Origin: Heracleum sosnowskyi
Lineage: Eukaryota > Streptophyta > Magnoliopsida > Apiales > Apiaceae
DNA length: 64,000 nucleotides
NCBI GenBank assembly: GCA_030848705.1
Contig: CM061243.1
Span: forward strand, 637,501-701,500
Direction of reading: 5' to 3'
In this document: one piece after another, positions 21,765 through 34,298 of the stretch
Layout: the number at the start of each line of letters is the position of its first letter
Numbering within the stretch: the stretch's first letter is position 1
The notes under the pieces: generated by a model
Told to the model about the DNA's origin: nothing
The model's database searches: none
The model's input: only the letters and a program-made list of their open reading frames with translations
Position numbers and translations under genes: made by a program

Positions 21765-22840
21765 TAAACAGAAGACCAATATAACAATCTTAAATCCATA
21801 TAAACCAACCGCTAATTCACAATAACTACACCAAATCAAGAACACCCACATTGCAGAGAAACACAAATCAGCAAAAAGGAAAAATCACAATCAAACTCAA
21901 ACACAACACAAATCACACAATCATTACAAAAAATTGCTAAAGAAAAAAACTTAAATGCAAAGTAAACATGCTACATAACAGTAGAACACAATTGTTTGTT
22001 CAGAAAATCTTTCATCTGGATTCCAATAAATAAGCCTGACAAAAGATGACATATTTGTTGTGCGTATGCACCTACGAGCCCAACTTTTCCTAAATACTGA
22101 GTCTATTTACCAAGTCTAAAATAGAGGGTTAAAGCTTAAGCTGAATAAGGAGATATTAAACATATTCTCTTTCAGAACATGTATCAAACATCTTATATGC
22201 ACACAAGTCAGGAGTGTATGGTTTCAGAACATGTTCATACTCGTGTGAATAGGCTCTGATCCCAATTGTAACCAACCTGGTGGTTGGTCACTTCTCCAAA
22301 TTCATCTCTCCCGCTGGTTACAAACAGCCCCAAAAAAGATGTAGTTCTCTCTAAGACATTGGTGGGAATGCAGGCTTGCTAGCATCTATCTTTAGCTACT
22401 AATTTGATTGTGCTTCACTTCAACTGGCAATAACCGTTGTTATAAACCCTTAACTTCTCATTGGCAATGCAATGTCAAACCGCGATTGAAGCTTCGGAAA
22501 TAGCCAATGCGCTCATATCTCGAATTGCACGGAACCCACTACCTATCTACAGTCAATCTTTCTTCTGGGTGGCATTCTCTATAGACTCAAGTCTTCTATC
22601 GTGAGTAGACCTATATACGGTATACGAACGATAAAAGCAAGAATAGGAAGCAAAAAATACAAACATGTCCAGTAAAAATAATACGCATTCATAGCACAGT
22701 AATTGTTTTTTTTACAAAAAACTTACTAATTCGTTCGACCGTTAAAAATATGGGTTGCCTCCTCCAAGGCCCAAAAAACAAATTTAAAACCACCAACAAA
22801 ATTTCAAAAGCTCTATCCAGCTCTATCCAACGGTAACAAT
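21765..22840. other. No gene; transposon debris
   Basis: This includes the second copy of the dispersed 49-bp repeat (22099-22147) and a minus-strand primer-binding site remnant at 22252. The remainder is unassigned. Confidence 0.5.
22252..22264 (-). other. Mutated initiator-Met primer-binding site
   Basis: The minus strand reads TGGGATCAGAGCC, one base from the copia consensus TGGTATCAGAGCC, preceded by GGTTACAAT as at an LTR end. It marks a minus-oriented LTR-element relic whose LTR would be at about 22265-22400. Confidence 0.6.
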
Positions 22841-23170
22841 CTGAAGATTCAACAATGGATTCAGCGATGAAGAGAAAAAGAGAAAATCCAAATTCTTTTG
22901 GATCAGGTACACATACAATTCTTTATACTTTAAATCAATGATTTCATATTGAATATTCATAACCCTTTTCATATTCAATTCATTCAACTGATGCTACAAC
23001 AATTATTCATCTGAAGATCCAACAACGGATTCAACAATGAAGAGAAAAAAAGAAAATCCAAATTCTCTTACTGATCCAGGTACTCATACAATTCTTTATA
23101 CTTTTAATCAATGATTTAATATTGAATATTCATAACCCTTTTCAAATTCATTTCTGATGCAACAACAATG
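22841..23170 (+). repeat. 170-bp tandem duplication carrying a putative first exon
   Basis: CTGAAGAT[T/C]CAACAA begins at 22841 and again at 23011. Each copy contains ATGAAGAGAAAAA and a donor-like CAG/GTAC (22906, 23079), so a small basic first exon has been duplicated. Confidence 0.8.
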
Positions 23171-25197
23171 GATATGAAAGAGCAATTTTAAATTCAAAAT
23201 TTTCTTTTCTGTATGAACATGTATATTACACATACAAGTAATATTACACATCAAAACTCTACTTTTCTATTCTGAATCCCAGAAACTTCAAATAAAACAC
23301 ACATAAATTACACATTTTTGAATAATGAATCAACAAAATAAATATATTACAGAAATTTCATTTTAACTATATCTTCTATTTTGCAGGCAGCAACAAAAAA
23401 TTAAAAAACAATGTAATGGATTGCATTACATTACATTGTTTTTTAATCAAAAAATTTCTGTAATCAAAAAATTCCATTACATTGTTTTTTAATTTTTTGT
23501 TGCTGCCTGCAAAATAGAAGATATAGTTAAAATGAAATTTCTGTAATATATTTATTTTGTTGATTCATTATTCAAAAATGTGTAGTTTATGTGTGTTTTA
23601 TTTGAAGTTTCTGGGATTCAGAATAGAAAAGTAGAGTTTTGATGTGTAATATTACTTGTATGTGTAATATACATGTTGATACAGAAAAGAAAATTTTGAA
23701 TTTAAAATTGCTCTTTCATATTAAGGCGAACAAAGAACTTCCATTAACGCCCACCTTCGCTATCCACAGTTTAAACCCTGCATGTCACCTAAAACAAGAT
23801 GAGAAGGTCAAGCTATGCTGCAAAAGTACAATAGACCCAATGCCAGAGAATTTCTCGGTAAGAATTTCTATTCATGTATTTCTATTAATGTACACTACCA
23901 GACTCCAATTTAACTGACATTATTTAACTGAAATACCTCTAGCATGCTCAGACTCCAATTTTTGAATTAGCAATAATGTCAATTCATCTTACCTTTTTGA
24001 CCAAATTCTAAAATTCGAGCTATCATTCATTTATTCTCAACCTTTGATTTCTCAGGGAACCTCACACTCCTCTAAACCCATTACTCCACTTATGGAATTT
24101 TGGTTCAAACTGTAATAGAGCTTATGGAATTTAAATACTTACCTTCACCACACTTGTCACATGTCACTCCACGATAACTGAACAGAGAGGCACCCTCATG
24201 TAAACCAAAACAAATCTTGATCGTCTCATAATAATTTTATGTGGTAAATCACTATACCATACTTCTCTAGTTCCCAGTCCATTTTACTTTCTCCGAATCA
24301 TATCATTGAAATTAGGTTACCTCGCAAGTGCAAGCATTACTATGATTAAGCCATTGGAAGAAGACAATCCTGATGAACAAATTTGATTCTTCCAATACAA
24401 GCGCAAGGATATCAAAGAGTATTCTCAGCGTCACCGCCGTTTTCGACAGATCCAACACATATCTTCGTCCACATCATCATCAAACTTTCTGGAAAACAAA
24501 TCATATCAAAACTAGCTCGAAACATTCTTATTCTCAATATGAGTATTATTGCAATTATTATGAAGATTAGTCTCGTTTTGTGACGAAGATGATACGATCG
24601 CCATAAAACTGACATTATTTAACTGGAATCCCTCTACCTTATTTTTTTCTTGAATTTTGCGCTTTATGATGAACCAGGCGTTGAATTAGCACTAATACAA
24701 ATATTTAATTCCAGTCAAATATCATATATTATGTTTTACCATTGTAATACTAACTACAATAAATTTTACAGGTCGCAAACTTGGACGATATGATGATTTA
24801 CTGGCCCCACATCACTGGCCAACCAGAGAAATACATTGGGTACTGGTGGTACCAGAAAGAAAAACATGGAACAACATCACTGATTGAAGGAGACTTTCTG
24901 GATACCACACTGCAGCTGGGGAAAAGCTACATTACTAAAATTGAGGAGTTTCTGGAGGAAGAGGGATATAATCAAGGAGGAATTTTCAACTGCAAGAATT
25001 TTCAAGACCATTTGAATTCAAGATTGGGATGTAAAGTAACAGCAATCTTTGGATGGGATGAAGGTCCTAAACCAGCAATCCTACAACTAAAAAAAATTGA
25101 AGTGCTACTCAACAAGGATTTACAGGCATTAGACCACCAAAGAACAGTCAAAATAAACCTAGCTCAATCAAGTTTTCAACTCCAAATACCAAACTAA
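22855..25197 (+). pseudogene. Divergent RNase T2-like gene, probably inactive
   Basis: The two clear exons are about 23723-23857 and 24772-25197, spliced TCG/GTAAG...TTTTACAG/GTC in frame. Exon A has FAIHSLNPACHL, a degenerate form of RNase T2 motif CAS I (FTIHGLWP). Exon B has DDMMIYWPHI and WYQKEKHGTTS, matching CAS II (EWEKHGTC). Both catalytic histidines and the adjacent lysine are kept; the disulfide Cys after HGT is replaced. Upstream, ATG at 22855 opens a short basic exon (MDSAMKRKRENPNS). Its natural acceptor is at 23386, and the following exon (GSNKKLKNN) lies inside a 249-bp inverted repeat that ends in stops. So the protein N-terminus is broken while the catalytic region remains open. 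A secretion signal is not evident; the KRKR/KKLK motifs suggest a nuclear form. Confidence 0.65.
23172..23721. repeat. 249-bp near-perfect inverted repeat with 52-nt loop
   Basis: Arms 23172-23420 and 23473-23721 are reverse complements of equal length. By eye I find two mismatches (the GTATGAACATG/GTATCAACATG and TAAATTACAC/TAAACTACAC sites) and no gaps. The left arm holds the intron end and AG acceptor at 23386 of the RNase-like gene. The right arm is the inverted copy. Confidence 0.92.
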
Positions 25198-25485
25198 TGT
25201 TGTTGTTGTTGATGTTGATGTTACCAAAACTCTATAAGGCTGTTTAATTTCCAAACCAGGGAATACCCTGGTTTTTATATGTAATAATTTTTAGACAATT
25301 TACTGTTTATATTTAGACAAAGATATTAGTTACCTCTGGCTAAATCAATATTACTTGTACTGGCAGTTATTTAAACATTTAGAAATATTTTAAAGTTTAA
25401 AAGGAACATTAGGACAATCCTATCAACAAAAATTTATAGAAAGGGGAGGAGAATATAAAGCAGATCACCGAATAATAAAACGTAC

Positions 25486-26410
25486 ATGATCCCCAAAGCA
25501 AGCCATCATTCTTGATACTTATAACAGCTTCCTCAAGCTTTTTCATGTCAGTTTCATCATCCCATAGTTTCACATCCAGCAAGGCTGAATGAAGAGTTGT
25601 AGCTGAGAAGGAACACAAAAGTGAGACAAAATTGAAAACAGGCTTGATGCAAATGAATAAATTTACAATCTAAACACCATAGTAGTGCAAACAGAGTGCA
25701 GATTATAATCAATGCAAACACAATTGATCGAATAAAGAGTCTTTCATGATAAACGAACACACAAATAAACTAATCAGAAGATAAAATGTAAAATAAAAAA
25801 AAAAGACCTACATTCTTTATCCTTTCCAAATGCCTCAACGGCTACTACTCTCAGCATAAACATCATCATCGTCATCTAAGATGAAAAGTTTACGGCGCCC
25901 AACGAATAAACAACATCATCGTCATCCACTGCAGCAGAAGCCTGTAAAGATGTAGATAATAATTATCAAGTCTAGTTTTCAGTGCTAGATTGAGGTAAGA
26001 AGCATGAATAGCTGTGTCTAGGAATTACACATATTACTAAAGTGTAGGGATAAAAAGATAAGCAAAGATAAAACAATTTCCCAATTATTTTTTAACAAAT
26101 AAGCTTGAAAAAGAAGCTACCCTTGGTGTCAGCACATCAAACCCAACTACAGCTGCACCACAACCTTCAACAGGTGCACCACTGCATTTAATCACATAAA
26201 CAATCACAATTTTTTATATCTAAAGCACTAAAATAACTTTGATTATTAATTACAATCAAAAATAAAGGCAAAATTAATAAACTAGACGATTCATACAACA
26301 TAGTAGCTAAAACGGCACTCACCCACAAATGTAACTTCACGATAAAAGGTACTCATCAAGTTTCCTAATGCAAGACTCAGAGCTAAGGTTGCTAAAAATG
26401 ACAGCAATGG
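25486..26410 (-). pseudogene. eEF1B-beta (EF-1 beta/delta) pseudogene
   Basis: The minus strand preserves exon order of translation elongation factor 1B beta. Exon 1 (26410-26323) reads AVIFSNLSSESCIRKLDEYL, starting ATT in place of ATG, with an in-frame TGA where an Arg codon is expected. A middle exon near 26184-26119 follows (GAPVEG). The acidic exon about 25960-25800 reads SAAVDDDD and then decays. The last exon, 25602-25486, reads LLDVKLWDDETDMKKLEEAV and GLLWGS. Splice borders are still visible. The C-terminal nucleotide-exchange end is missing. Intron retention shows a duplicated genomic copy, not a retrocopy. Confidence 0.85.
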
Positions 26411-26984
26411 CAATAAATTATTAGTTCTCCTACAAGAAAATGAAAATAATTATAACTATCACCACCTAATCAGAACAATAAAGATATCAAATGAAAAAAT
26501 TATCATAACCCTCAACACCTAATCAGTACATCAAAGATAATAATAACTTTCATATTAAACCGTGATTATTTTATAACACTTATTCACAATTAGTCATGCA
26601 TTGAGCACAATTCAATACACATATCATTTTACAATTTCTTTTACATAAAATTCACTTATGTTTCACTCACAAAGAAAAATTCAATTAGACAATATTTTCG
26701 ATGCAACTCCATACTAACTTTCAACCATTAATCATTACTTGCATATGCATTACATTATAGCAATTCAATCTATCTTCAGTCTAAAATCATCAAACACAAA
26801 GCAGCACAAACACCTACATCTTCACATATATAACCAATAAAATTACAATCTTTCACCAAAAAGATTCAATCTTTATCAGTTTACTAAATGCAAAAGCAAG
26901 ATCATCCTTTGAAGCTTGTTATCTGCAAAGTCAAAAATAAAAGCAAAATTAGGAAACTAGACGATTCATACAACACAGTAGCTA

Positions 26985-27085
26985 GAACGACACTCACCAG
27001 GAAATGTTACTTCACAATAAAAGGTACTCATAAGTTTCTTAATGCCACCCTCGGAGCTAAGGTTGCTAAAAGTGACAGCAATGGT
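26985..27085 (-). pseudogene. Second eEF1B-beta exon 1 copy
   Basis: This reads IAVTFSNLSSEGGIKKL, again with ATT at the start codon position, then loses frame. Its flanks match those of exon 1 at 26323-26410, so it is a segmental duplicate. Confidence 0.75.
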
Positions 27086-27419
27086 AATAAATTAGTGGTT
27101 CTCCTACAAGCAAATGAAAATAATTATAACCATCAACACCTAATAAGAACATTAAAATATCAAATGAAAAAATTATCACAACTCTCAACACCTAATCAGA
27201 ACATCAAAGACAATAATAACTTTCATATTAAACCGTGATTGTTTAACTAACACTAATTCACAATTACTCATGCATTGAGCACAATTCAAGAACACATGTC
27301 ATTTTACTATTTCTTTTACATAAAATTCACTTATGTTTCCCTTAAAAAGAAAAATTCAATTAGACAATAAAACGAAAACACAAATCAACTAATCAAAAGA
27401 TAACATGTAAAATAAAAAA

Positions 27420-27665
27420 AAGACTTTACATCTCCTTTCCAGATGACTCAACAGCTGCTCCACGCAGCCTTCTTTTCCACTTCAGTCTGCACACAAAACA
27501 AATCATCATCATCATCGTCATCCACTGCAGCAGAAGCATGTAAAGATGTAGATAATAATTATCAAGTCTAGTTTTCAGTAATAGATTGAGGTAAGAAGCG
27601 CAATCTTCAGAAGCCTGAAGCCTCAACAATGCTTCACCGATACTATCCATGAAACTTTCAGTGGG
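27420..27665 (-). pseudogene. Third eEF1B-beta fragment (acidic-linker exon)
   Basis: The minus strand keeps ASAAVDDDDDDD and then EVEKKAAW, corresponding to the acidic linker of eEF1B-beta. A segment reading SIGEALLRLQASE lies upstream; a related copy lies at 28485-28560. The flank (27507-27600) repeats 25925-25995 nearly exactly. Confidence 0.65.
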
Positions 27666-28594
27666 ATGACAATGACAACTAACAGTAAAATTCAATACTT
27701 TACATAATATTCAACAAAAACACAGATCAGAAGATGAGTTGAGCAATATAAACAATGTAATTAAGAGCAAAAATCAAAACTTTATATCACTTTCAACAAA
27801 AACACCACTTAAAAGACTATATGATCGATATAGAGAATGTAATTAAAAGTAAAAATATTTTCAACAAAAACACCACTTAGAAGACCATATGATGAATATA
27901 AACATTGTAATAAAGATTAAAAATCAAATCTTTACACATGTATCAAAATTTAAACCGCTGAGGAAACCACAGGATCAATTTAAACACTGTAACTGGAGAA
28001 AGGATCAAAACTTTACACAACTACATCAACATAAATACAGTAATCATTTCAAAAAGGTAAAAAGTAAAGAAAAATTACATTTGGTGAGTTGTTTGTATAA
28101 ATCTTCAACAAATCTATAGACAAAAGCTCCATATATATACCTGCATAATCACAGACAATAACAATATAAGAAATTATAAATGTTATTTGACACTGCTTAA
28201 ATCAACAAATAAGAATGAATCCTATAATACAAACACAAAATCAATTCAATGGTACACCTACTCTGAAACAGCATTTCATTTCAAAAATATAAAAGGTAAA
28301 GTAAAAAACTTACCATTTCTTAGAGATTTTGTATGATATCAGGTACAAATCTATAGGTACAAACCATATACATGTACCTGCATAACCACACACCAAATTT
28401 GATACATCAGAATTTATCAAATGAAAACTAAAACGAAATAGAAAAAACTTGAAGCCTAAAATTATACCCTGATAAGAAACGCGAGCTTCAGAAGCTTGAA
28501 GCCTCACCGATGCTTCACCGATACTATCCATGAAACTTTCTTCAGTGGGATGATAATGCCAACTACCAGTAAAAAACAAAACTTTACATCACTT
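27666..28594. other. Repeated AT-rich segments, no intact gene
   Basis: AACACCACTTAGAAGACC and flanking bases recur at about 27800, 27870 and 28605. A SIGEASVRLQASEARVSYQ exon copy lies on the minus strand at 28485-28560. Further copies of local repeats continue to 29400. Confidence 0.5.
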
Positions 28595-28924
28595 TCAACA
28601 AAAACACCACTTAGAAGACCATATGATCATTACATTACATAAGCTAGAGAAAAATTCCGGATGGATACTTTCTCTAGTCCATTTACGATCAGCTAAAGAA
28701 GAGCTATAACTCGCTAGATAGTGAGCTACACTATTCGCAGATCGTGTAACAAATCGTAACATCACGTTTTTATCCTGTAACTCCGCTAGAAGGTGCCTGC
28801 AATCCTCCACCAAACGTCCTAGATAAGAAAAGGTTGTATAAGAACTGCGGATCCACTGCACCACGGCTAAACAATCTGTTTCCACAATTACATCCTTCCG
28901 TTGCTTCCGCTTTACCCAACTCAA
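28595..28924 (-). pseudogene. LINE-type RNase H domain remnant
   Basis: Reads WVKRKQRKDVIVETDCLAVV, CRHLLAELQDKNVMLRF and VTRSANSVAHYLAS. The ETD...D and RxxNxxAHxLA pattern is that of the plant RNase H-like domain (RVT_3) at the end of non-LTR retrotransposons. The beginning is frameshifted and no reverse transcriptase is present. Confidence 0.75.
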
Positions 28925-29676
28925 TTATCAACATAAAACCATACCAGATAATCAATCTAAAACAGCATTCATTTAAAAAAGGTAAAGAGCAAAGAAAAGA
29001 TTTAAATTTGGTGAGATTGGCAAACTGGGTTCAAAAATCTTTAAATAAAGCTTTACATCACCATCATCAACATGTATACCGGTGAGACAAACATCAAAAG
29101 ATGACAAGATCAATTCAACTGTACATCTAATCTATCTGAAACAGCCCTTCATTTCAAAAAACCAAATGGTAAAGTAAAAAACTCACCATTTTTGTATGCA
29201 TCAGGTACAAACCTATAGATCCAAACCTTATACATATATACCTGCATAACCACAAACCAGATTTTATACATCAGAAATCATCAAACGAAAAAAAGAAAAA
29301 ATTGAATTTGTGGACTCAACCGATGCTGTAGATGAAAACCCAGATTTGATTGATATATACATCTTCATAACTACACACCAGATTTGATTTGATTTATATT
29401 TATCATATAATTTCAAAATTGAAAGCTTTGAATGAGTACAAAATATATAATTAGATTAATATTAAAATATATTTTTTAATAATTTTAAATTTTATATAAT
29501 AATTTTCAAGTTTTATTTTTTAATAAAAATTAGGCAATTTTATTCAAAAAATGTAAAAAGGGCAAGTAGGTAGTGAAAGGTTTCTTTACAACACTGTGTA
29601 TACATAACACATCTTTCAAACTCTCCAAACGAGCAACGATACAATAATTTTTAGTATTTATTTTGTTTGACAATAA
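28925..29676. other. No gene; diverged local repeats
   Basis: 29190-29280 resembles 28330-28410 (GGTACAAA[C/T]CTATAG...CCTGCATAACCACA). The rest is AT-rich. Confidence 0.45.
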
Positions 29677-30209
29677 TTGGACCCGACAATTTGTTCGTGT
29701 CGTATATTTTCGTGTCGTGTACTTTCGTGTTTCGTGTACATAATACTAAACACAAAACCGACCCATTTAGGTTCGTGTACATTCCGTGTCGTGTACCTTT
29801 CGTGTCGTGTACTTTTCGTGTCGTGTTTCATGTAATTTTAAATAAAAATAAAAATAAAAATATTTAAATAAAAATAATTAAATATTAAAATTTTCAATTA
29901 AATTTTTACAAATATGTATTAAAAATATGTGTTTACATCATATTTACAGATAAAACTTTAAAATTATGTATAAACATGTAATAAATATTAATTTATTTAC
30001 TGTAAATATTAAAATATCTTATATAAATATTAATATATAAATATATATTTATTTATTTCGTGTACTTCGTGTCATGTCGTGTATCCATAGGGTAATACAA
30101 AACCGACACTAAATCTCGGTCGTGTACTTTTGTGTCGTGTACTGAAAATGCAAAAACAAACACTAAATTTTTCGTGTCGTTTTGTGTCGGGTCATAAATT
30201 GTCGGGTCT
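29677..30209. mobile_element. hAT-like MITE with CGTGTCGTGT repeats
   Basis: The ends TTGGACCCGACAATTT and AAATTGTCGGGTCT are inverted repeats. The flanks GACAATAA (29669-29676) and AACAATAA (30210-30217) match 7 of 8 bases, as an 8-bp hAT-type target duplication. Just inside each end lie clusters of CGTGTCGTGTA-like units in opposite orientation around an AT-rich core. It has no coding capacity. A degraded relative lies at about 61438-61697. Confidence 0.75.
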
Positions 30210-31350
30210 AACAATAACGATACAGTCCTCTTAAATTGTAAAGAGAAAATGTTATTTTCGAAGATGGTTGTTCGAATAACGATGGGGTTGGAGTAGTACG
30301 TGGCATGATTTATTCTACTTACAATATTGTGCCAGCTGTCCAAGACTTTATCTTCACCAAGCTAGTTGTTGGTGTACGCGCATACATCTTGGGGGAGCTT
30401 GGTTAGTCCCCCATTCCGGATTTAATTAAGAGAAATCATAAAACTTCTTTTTAAGTCTTTCTATAATTTTACTATTTTCTCTAAATATTTATAAAAAAAT
30501 GGTTTTTAATCAGAATAATCAAATTCAACTTGTTTTTACATTTTTCTTAAAAAATAATTGAAGTTGATTTCGGTTGAAATTGTGATTAATTTTGGTTATA
30601 TTTAATTTAATATGTCCAACTTGTTAATTAACCTATTATGCAACCAAAAATGATTACAATTACTAAAATTTTGGATTAAATTATTAAGTTGGTTACCAAA
30701 GAGAACTCAGAGTATCAAGTTGGTATTAAACTGAAAATGGTCTCAAGTAGGTCATTAAAATCGGTTACAAGTACTCGTAGTCGACTTTAATGATCTCTTT
30801 GAGGTCGTTTCAGTTTCGTGATCAACTTGATATTTTATGTCTAATTTAGTGCTTAACTAGATAATTAACCCTCATATTTTGAAAATATGTTTTTACTAAG
30901 GCCCCGTTTGGTATTGTTGTTGGGGGCAGCAACAACAGTTTTTTTCTGAAAAACAACTAAAATAGTGTTTGATAAATTTCAAAAGCTGATTTTCTGAAAA
31001 GTGTTTTTGGCTGAAAAACTGCTTTTAGTGAAAGCAGGTTCTCCCATGCTTTTGGAAAAAAAAAATTGTTTTTCAGCTTTTGCAGGAAGTAACTACTGGT
31101 TTCAACTTTATACCTCACCAAAAACATTATTTTTTCATATTATACCCCAAAATATGCACATATCAAAAATATTATCAAACAATTATTTGATTTTCATAAC
31201 AACGCTTATTTTAACAACACTTTTTTCAACAGCACATCAATTGGCCTAAATTACAAATTACATATAATCATTTAAATATCAATTTTGATGCAACCAAATG
31301 TAATTATTCTCCTCTTCTCTTTCCTATTAGTTGGCCATCTTCGCAGGGCA
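30210..31350. other. No gene recognised
   Basis: GGCCCCGTTTGGTA at about 30901 resembles a MITE end common in plants, but no partner end was found. Confidence 0.4.
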
Positions 31351-34298
31351 TTTATACCTCCGATCTTAATTAGTGCAACTGAAATATTTGAACACTGAAT
31401 TACATCTAGATAAATTGTATGAAGGTCAATTATGATGCTTATTTGAGAAAAACATCGAAAGATTGTGTAGACTGGGATTGCTCGGAGACCATGAAATTCT
31501 TTTGTAGCTTCAAGAATATTTGTATTTAGTCTGTTAACCGATCCGGAAACAAAACGGTTAATTTTTTGACTCGTTTATTTGTTTTTCAACATGATAAAAG
31601 CTCGATTGGGAATTTGTCATTGATGAATTCCTTTTAAGTTAAATAGTTAATGATATTTGATTTAAATTTATCAACAACATTAAAAAATTATAATCATTCC
31701 AATTTAAATACATTTTTTTTCTAATATAAATTATATCAACATATAATTATGTTAATATAAGAATAACTATACCACACCATGCATTGTACGGATTATGTAC
31801 TCGAAACATTAAAAAATTATAGTTGGTTGGTTAGTTTGTATTGTTTGATTTAATTTCTTGAATAATTATTTTTAGTTATTGAGTCTAATTTAAAAATTAG
31901 AAATTATTTTCTAACTAAATTATCATTAGAAAAAACATAAAAAATCGATTTGGTTCATACACAAGCACAATTAAAAGATAAGAAAATAAAAGAACTTTTA
32001 TCTGCTTCGAACGCAAACATAAGTAAAATAAATAATTTATTTGTTATTTGTACATATATTATTAAATAAAATTAAACTTTATTGAATTATTAAAAAGTTT
32101 CACTTCTACTATTGCCATCAAAGTTCACAAAAAAAGGCATAAACCATTAACTTTCCAAAACGCATAGACCAACCATCCAATGTTTAAATTTGTTTAAAAC
32201 TACCATTAGATTCGGCAACCTAAACACGACTGTGAAAACTCGAACTAATGTCTACAAAAGAGAAAAGAGAAAATGATGATTTTCTTAAGATGATGAATAT
32301 TGCTTTGGTTTCTGTTAGGCCCAGTTTTACTTAAAACACATTGCAGATTATGTTTTTTTGTATTAATCTTGAGAATCTAAAACAATGATGTGGTCTGGCC
32401 ATGCAACTAAAATAACCTTGAAATCCAAGAAACGTCCTCATTCTATCATTTTTGTAATTAATAATGTAACTAGCTTTATACCCGTGCAATGCACGGGATG
32501 TTTCAAAAATATTATGAATTGTTAATTTGAAATATTATTCCTTTTTATATTTGTGAAAACATTGCAAAATAATATTTTCAAACCTTGTTAAGTTAATGAT
32601 ACTTATTTTACTAACATTTCTTAATTATTTTAGTTTTTATTATATTTTTCGTGTGAAATTACATTTTCCCTAATTTTAAAATCATTAATCTATATTTTCT
32701 ATATTTTTTCACTCAATAACTTTATTATACTCTATATAATTAATATCTGGTATTTCATGAAAATTTTCAAAGTAATATTTAGAAATCATGTTCATTATTT
32801 TACTACAAAGTGTACAATTTAACAATATATATTTTTTATTGAATATAAAAAAATAATTAATAATAACACTGAAACGACCGATTTATCCTAACGACCAACC
32901 CATGACCACGCCACACCACATTAACTCCTTTAGTTCAATTATATATAAAGATATAATTAATTCCATACTTGTAATATATATACGGGAAAATAAGCATTTT
33001 GGTACTCTCCCTATTGATAGCTTGTTGGTGTCTTGCGATATTTGTTGTTAACTCGACCGGACATAGCTTCTGTCGTAAACAAATTGTCTCAATTTACAGA
33101 AATCGAATACCGATCACTTGCCTCTTGTGCTATCGAGGTTTTGTGGTTTAAAAATTTATTGATTGAACTACGTGTAAAGTCGTGATAATATTGGTGCTAC
33201 CGACCTCTTTATCAATCCGTTTTTTTACTTGATAATGAAACATATTGCTATTGATCACCATTTATTCACCATCATGTAACTCATGGTCATTTTATACGAT
33301 CATAAAAAAAATTAAAAAAGTGTAAAAATACAAGTTGATAATGACTTAATATAAGATTAGAATTCTCTTTTTATGTAATATAATCTCTTCTATATATAAT
33401 AGGAGAACACATGGGTATTTTGAGCAATAAAACCCCTGTGAAGTTACCTAAATGCCCCTGCTTTTCATTTAATTACAAATCTACCACGCCCGTAATAAAC
33501 CCCTCGCGCTGATGCGTTACATTAACAGATTTAGATTTCAGTTTTTTCACTGATCGCTCCAGTTTCTCGGTATATCTCTACGATTGATCTTCAGAAATAC
33601 GAATGTTCTCCGGGTGAATTGTAATTTAATTTTCGTTTTTTAGATTAGAGTTTGTTTTTATTAATTTCAGGGTTTTGGGGAGATTTTAGAGGTTTACAAT
33701 GCTCCCTTTTGTTCAAGCAAAAAAATTCTTATACTAAACAGCACAGACGCACGGTACAATTGCCTACTCCTGTTACATAGCCGATTTCCTCATGGAAGTA
33801 TACCAGACCTCCTTTCTTAATCGATCCTTTCAGTGCCAATCTTCAGGATCCCAATTACACAGGTAACATCCTCACGCCATGATGTATTGTATATAATACG
33901 AAATTTTGCATTAATACAAACTACATGTATGTATTTTTGTAGATTTCAAGAATTGCTCCAATTTGTGGTATTGTTGTATCTTGTGAGAATATAAATTGTT
34001 ACACTTTAGAACTATTGTTTTTATGTACAAATTTCCAAGGATACTGTAACGAGGATCATATGTTTTTACTCACTGTTGATAAAACTAAAACTAAGTGAAG
34101 CAAACTAACTTGTGCTTGCAATATTCAGAATTGCAGAATTACGGGGTGAACATTCCGCCGATACGTAGCCTCCCCCCTTAATTTTTTTAGTAGTTCATTG
34201 TGCCACTAATCATCTCATCGTCGCAATCCCGGATTCGGCTTCGCTTCTCTCACCTACCTTGCTTGACCTACCTTGCTTGAGTTTTTGTTTTGTCCTAG
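31351..34298 (+). repeat. Tandem duplication, first copy (~2.95 kb)
   Basis: GGCATTTATACCTC opens this copy and again the second copy at 34299. The A part (31351-32964) is repeated at 34299-35915 and the B part (32968-34298) at 56942-58490, with few differences. The copies hold a Helitron, AT-rich sequence and a possible promoter/leader (about 33500-33900), but no gene I recognise. Confidence 0.92.
32469..32951 (-). mobile_element. 483-bp non-autonomous Helitron (first copy)
   Basis: On the minus strand it starts TCTTTATATATAATTG at 32951 and ends with hairpin CCCGTGCATTGCACGGG, then TATAAAGCTAGT at 32469. The base before TC is A and the base after CTAGT is T, the standard Helitron insertion site. 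It has no coding capacity. Confidence 0.85.

Noticed and set aside
30901..31245. MITE beginning GGCCCCGTTTGG
   Set aside because: One end resembles a known plant type, but no inverted partner or target duplication was found.
33384..33420. Helitron 5' end (TCTCTTCTATATATAATAGG) in the duplicated B segment
   Set aside because: The start looks right and follows A, but I found no matching hairpin/CTAGT 3' end downstream, so I did not call an element.
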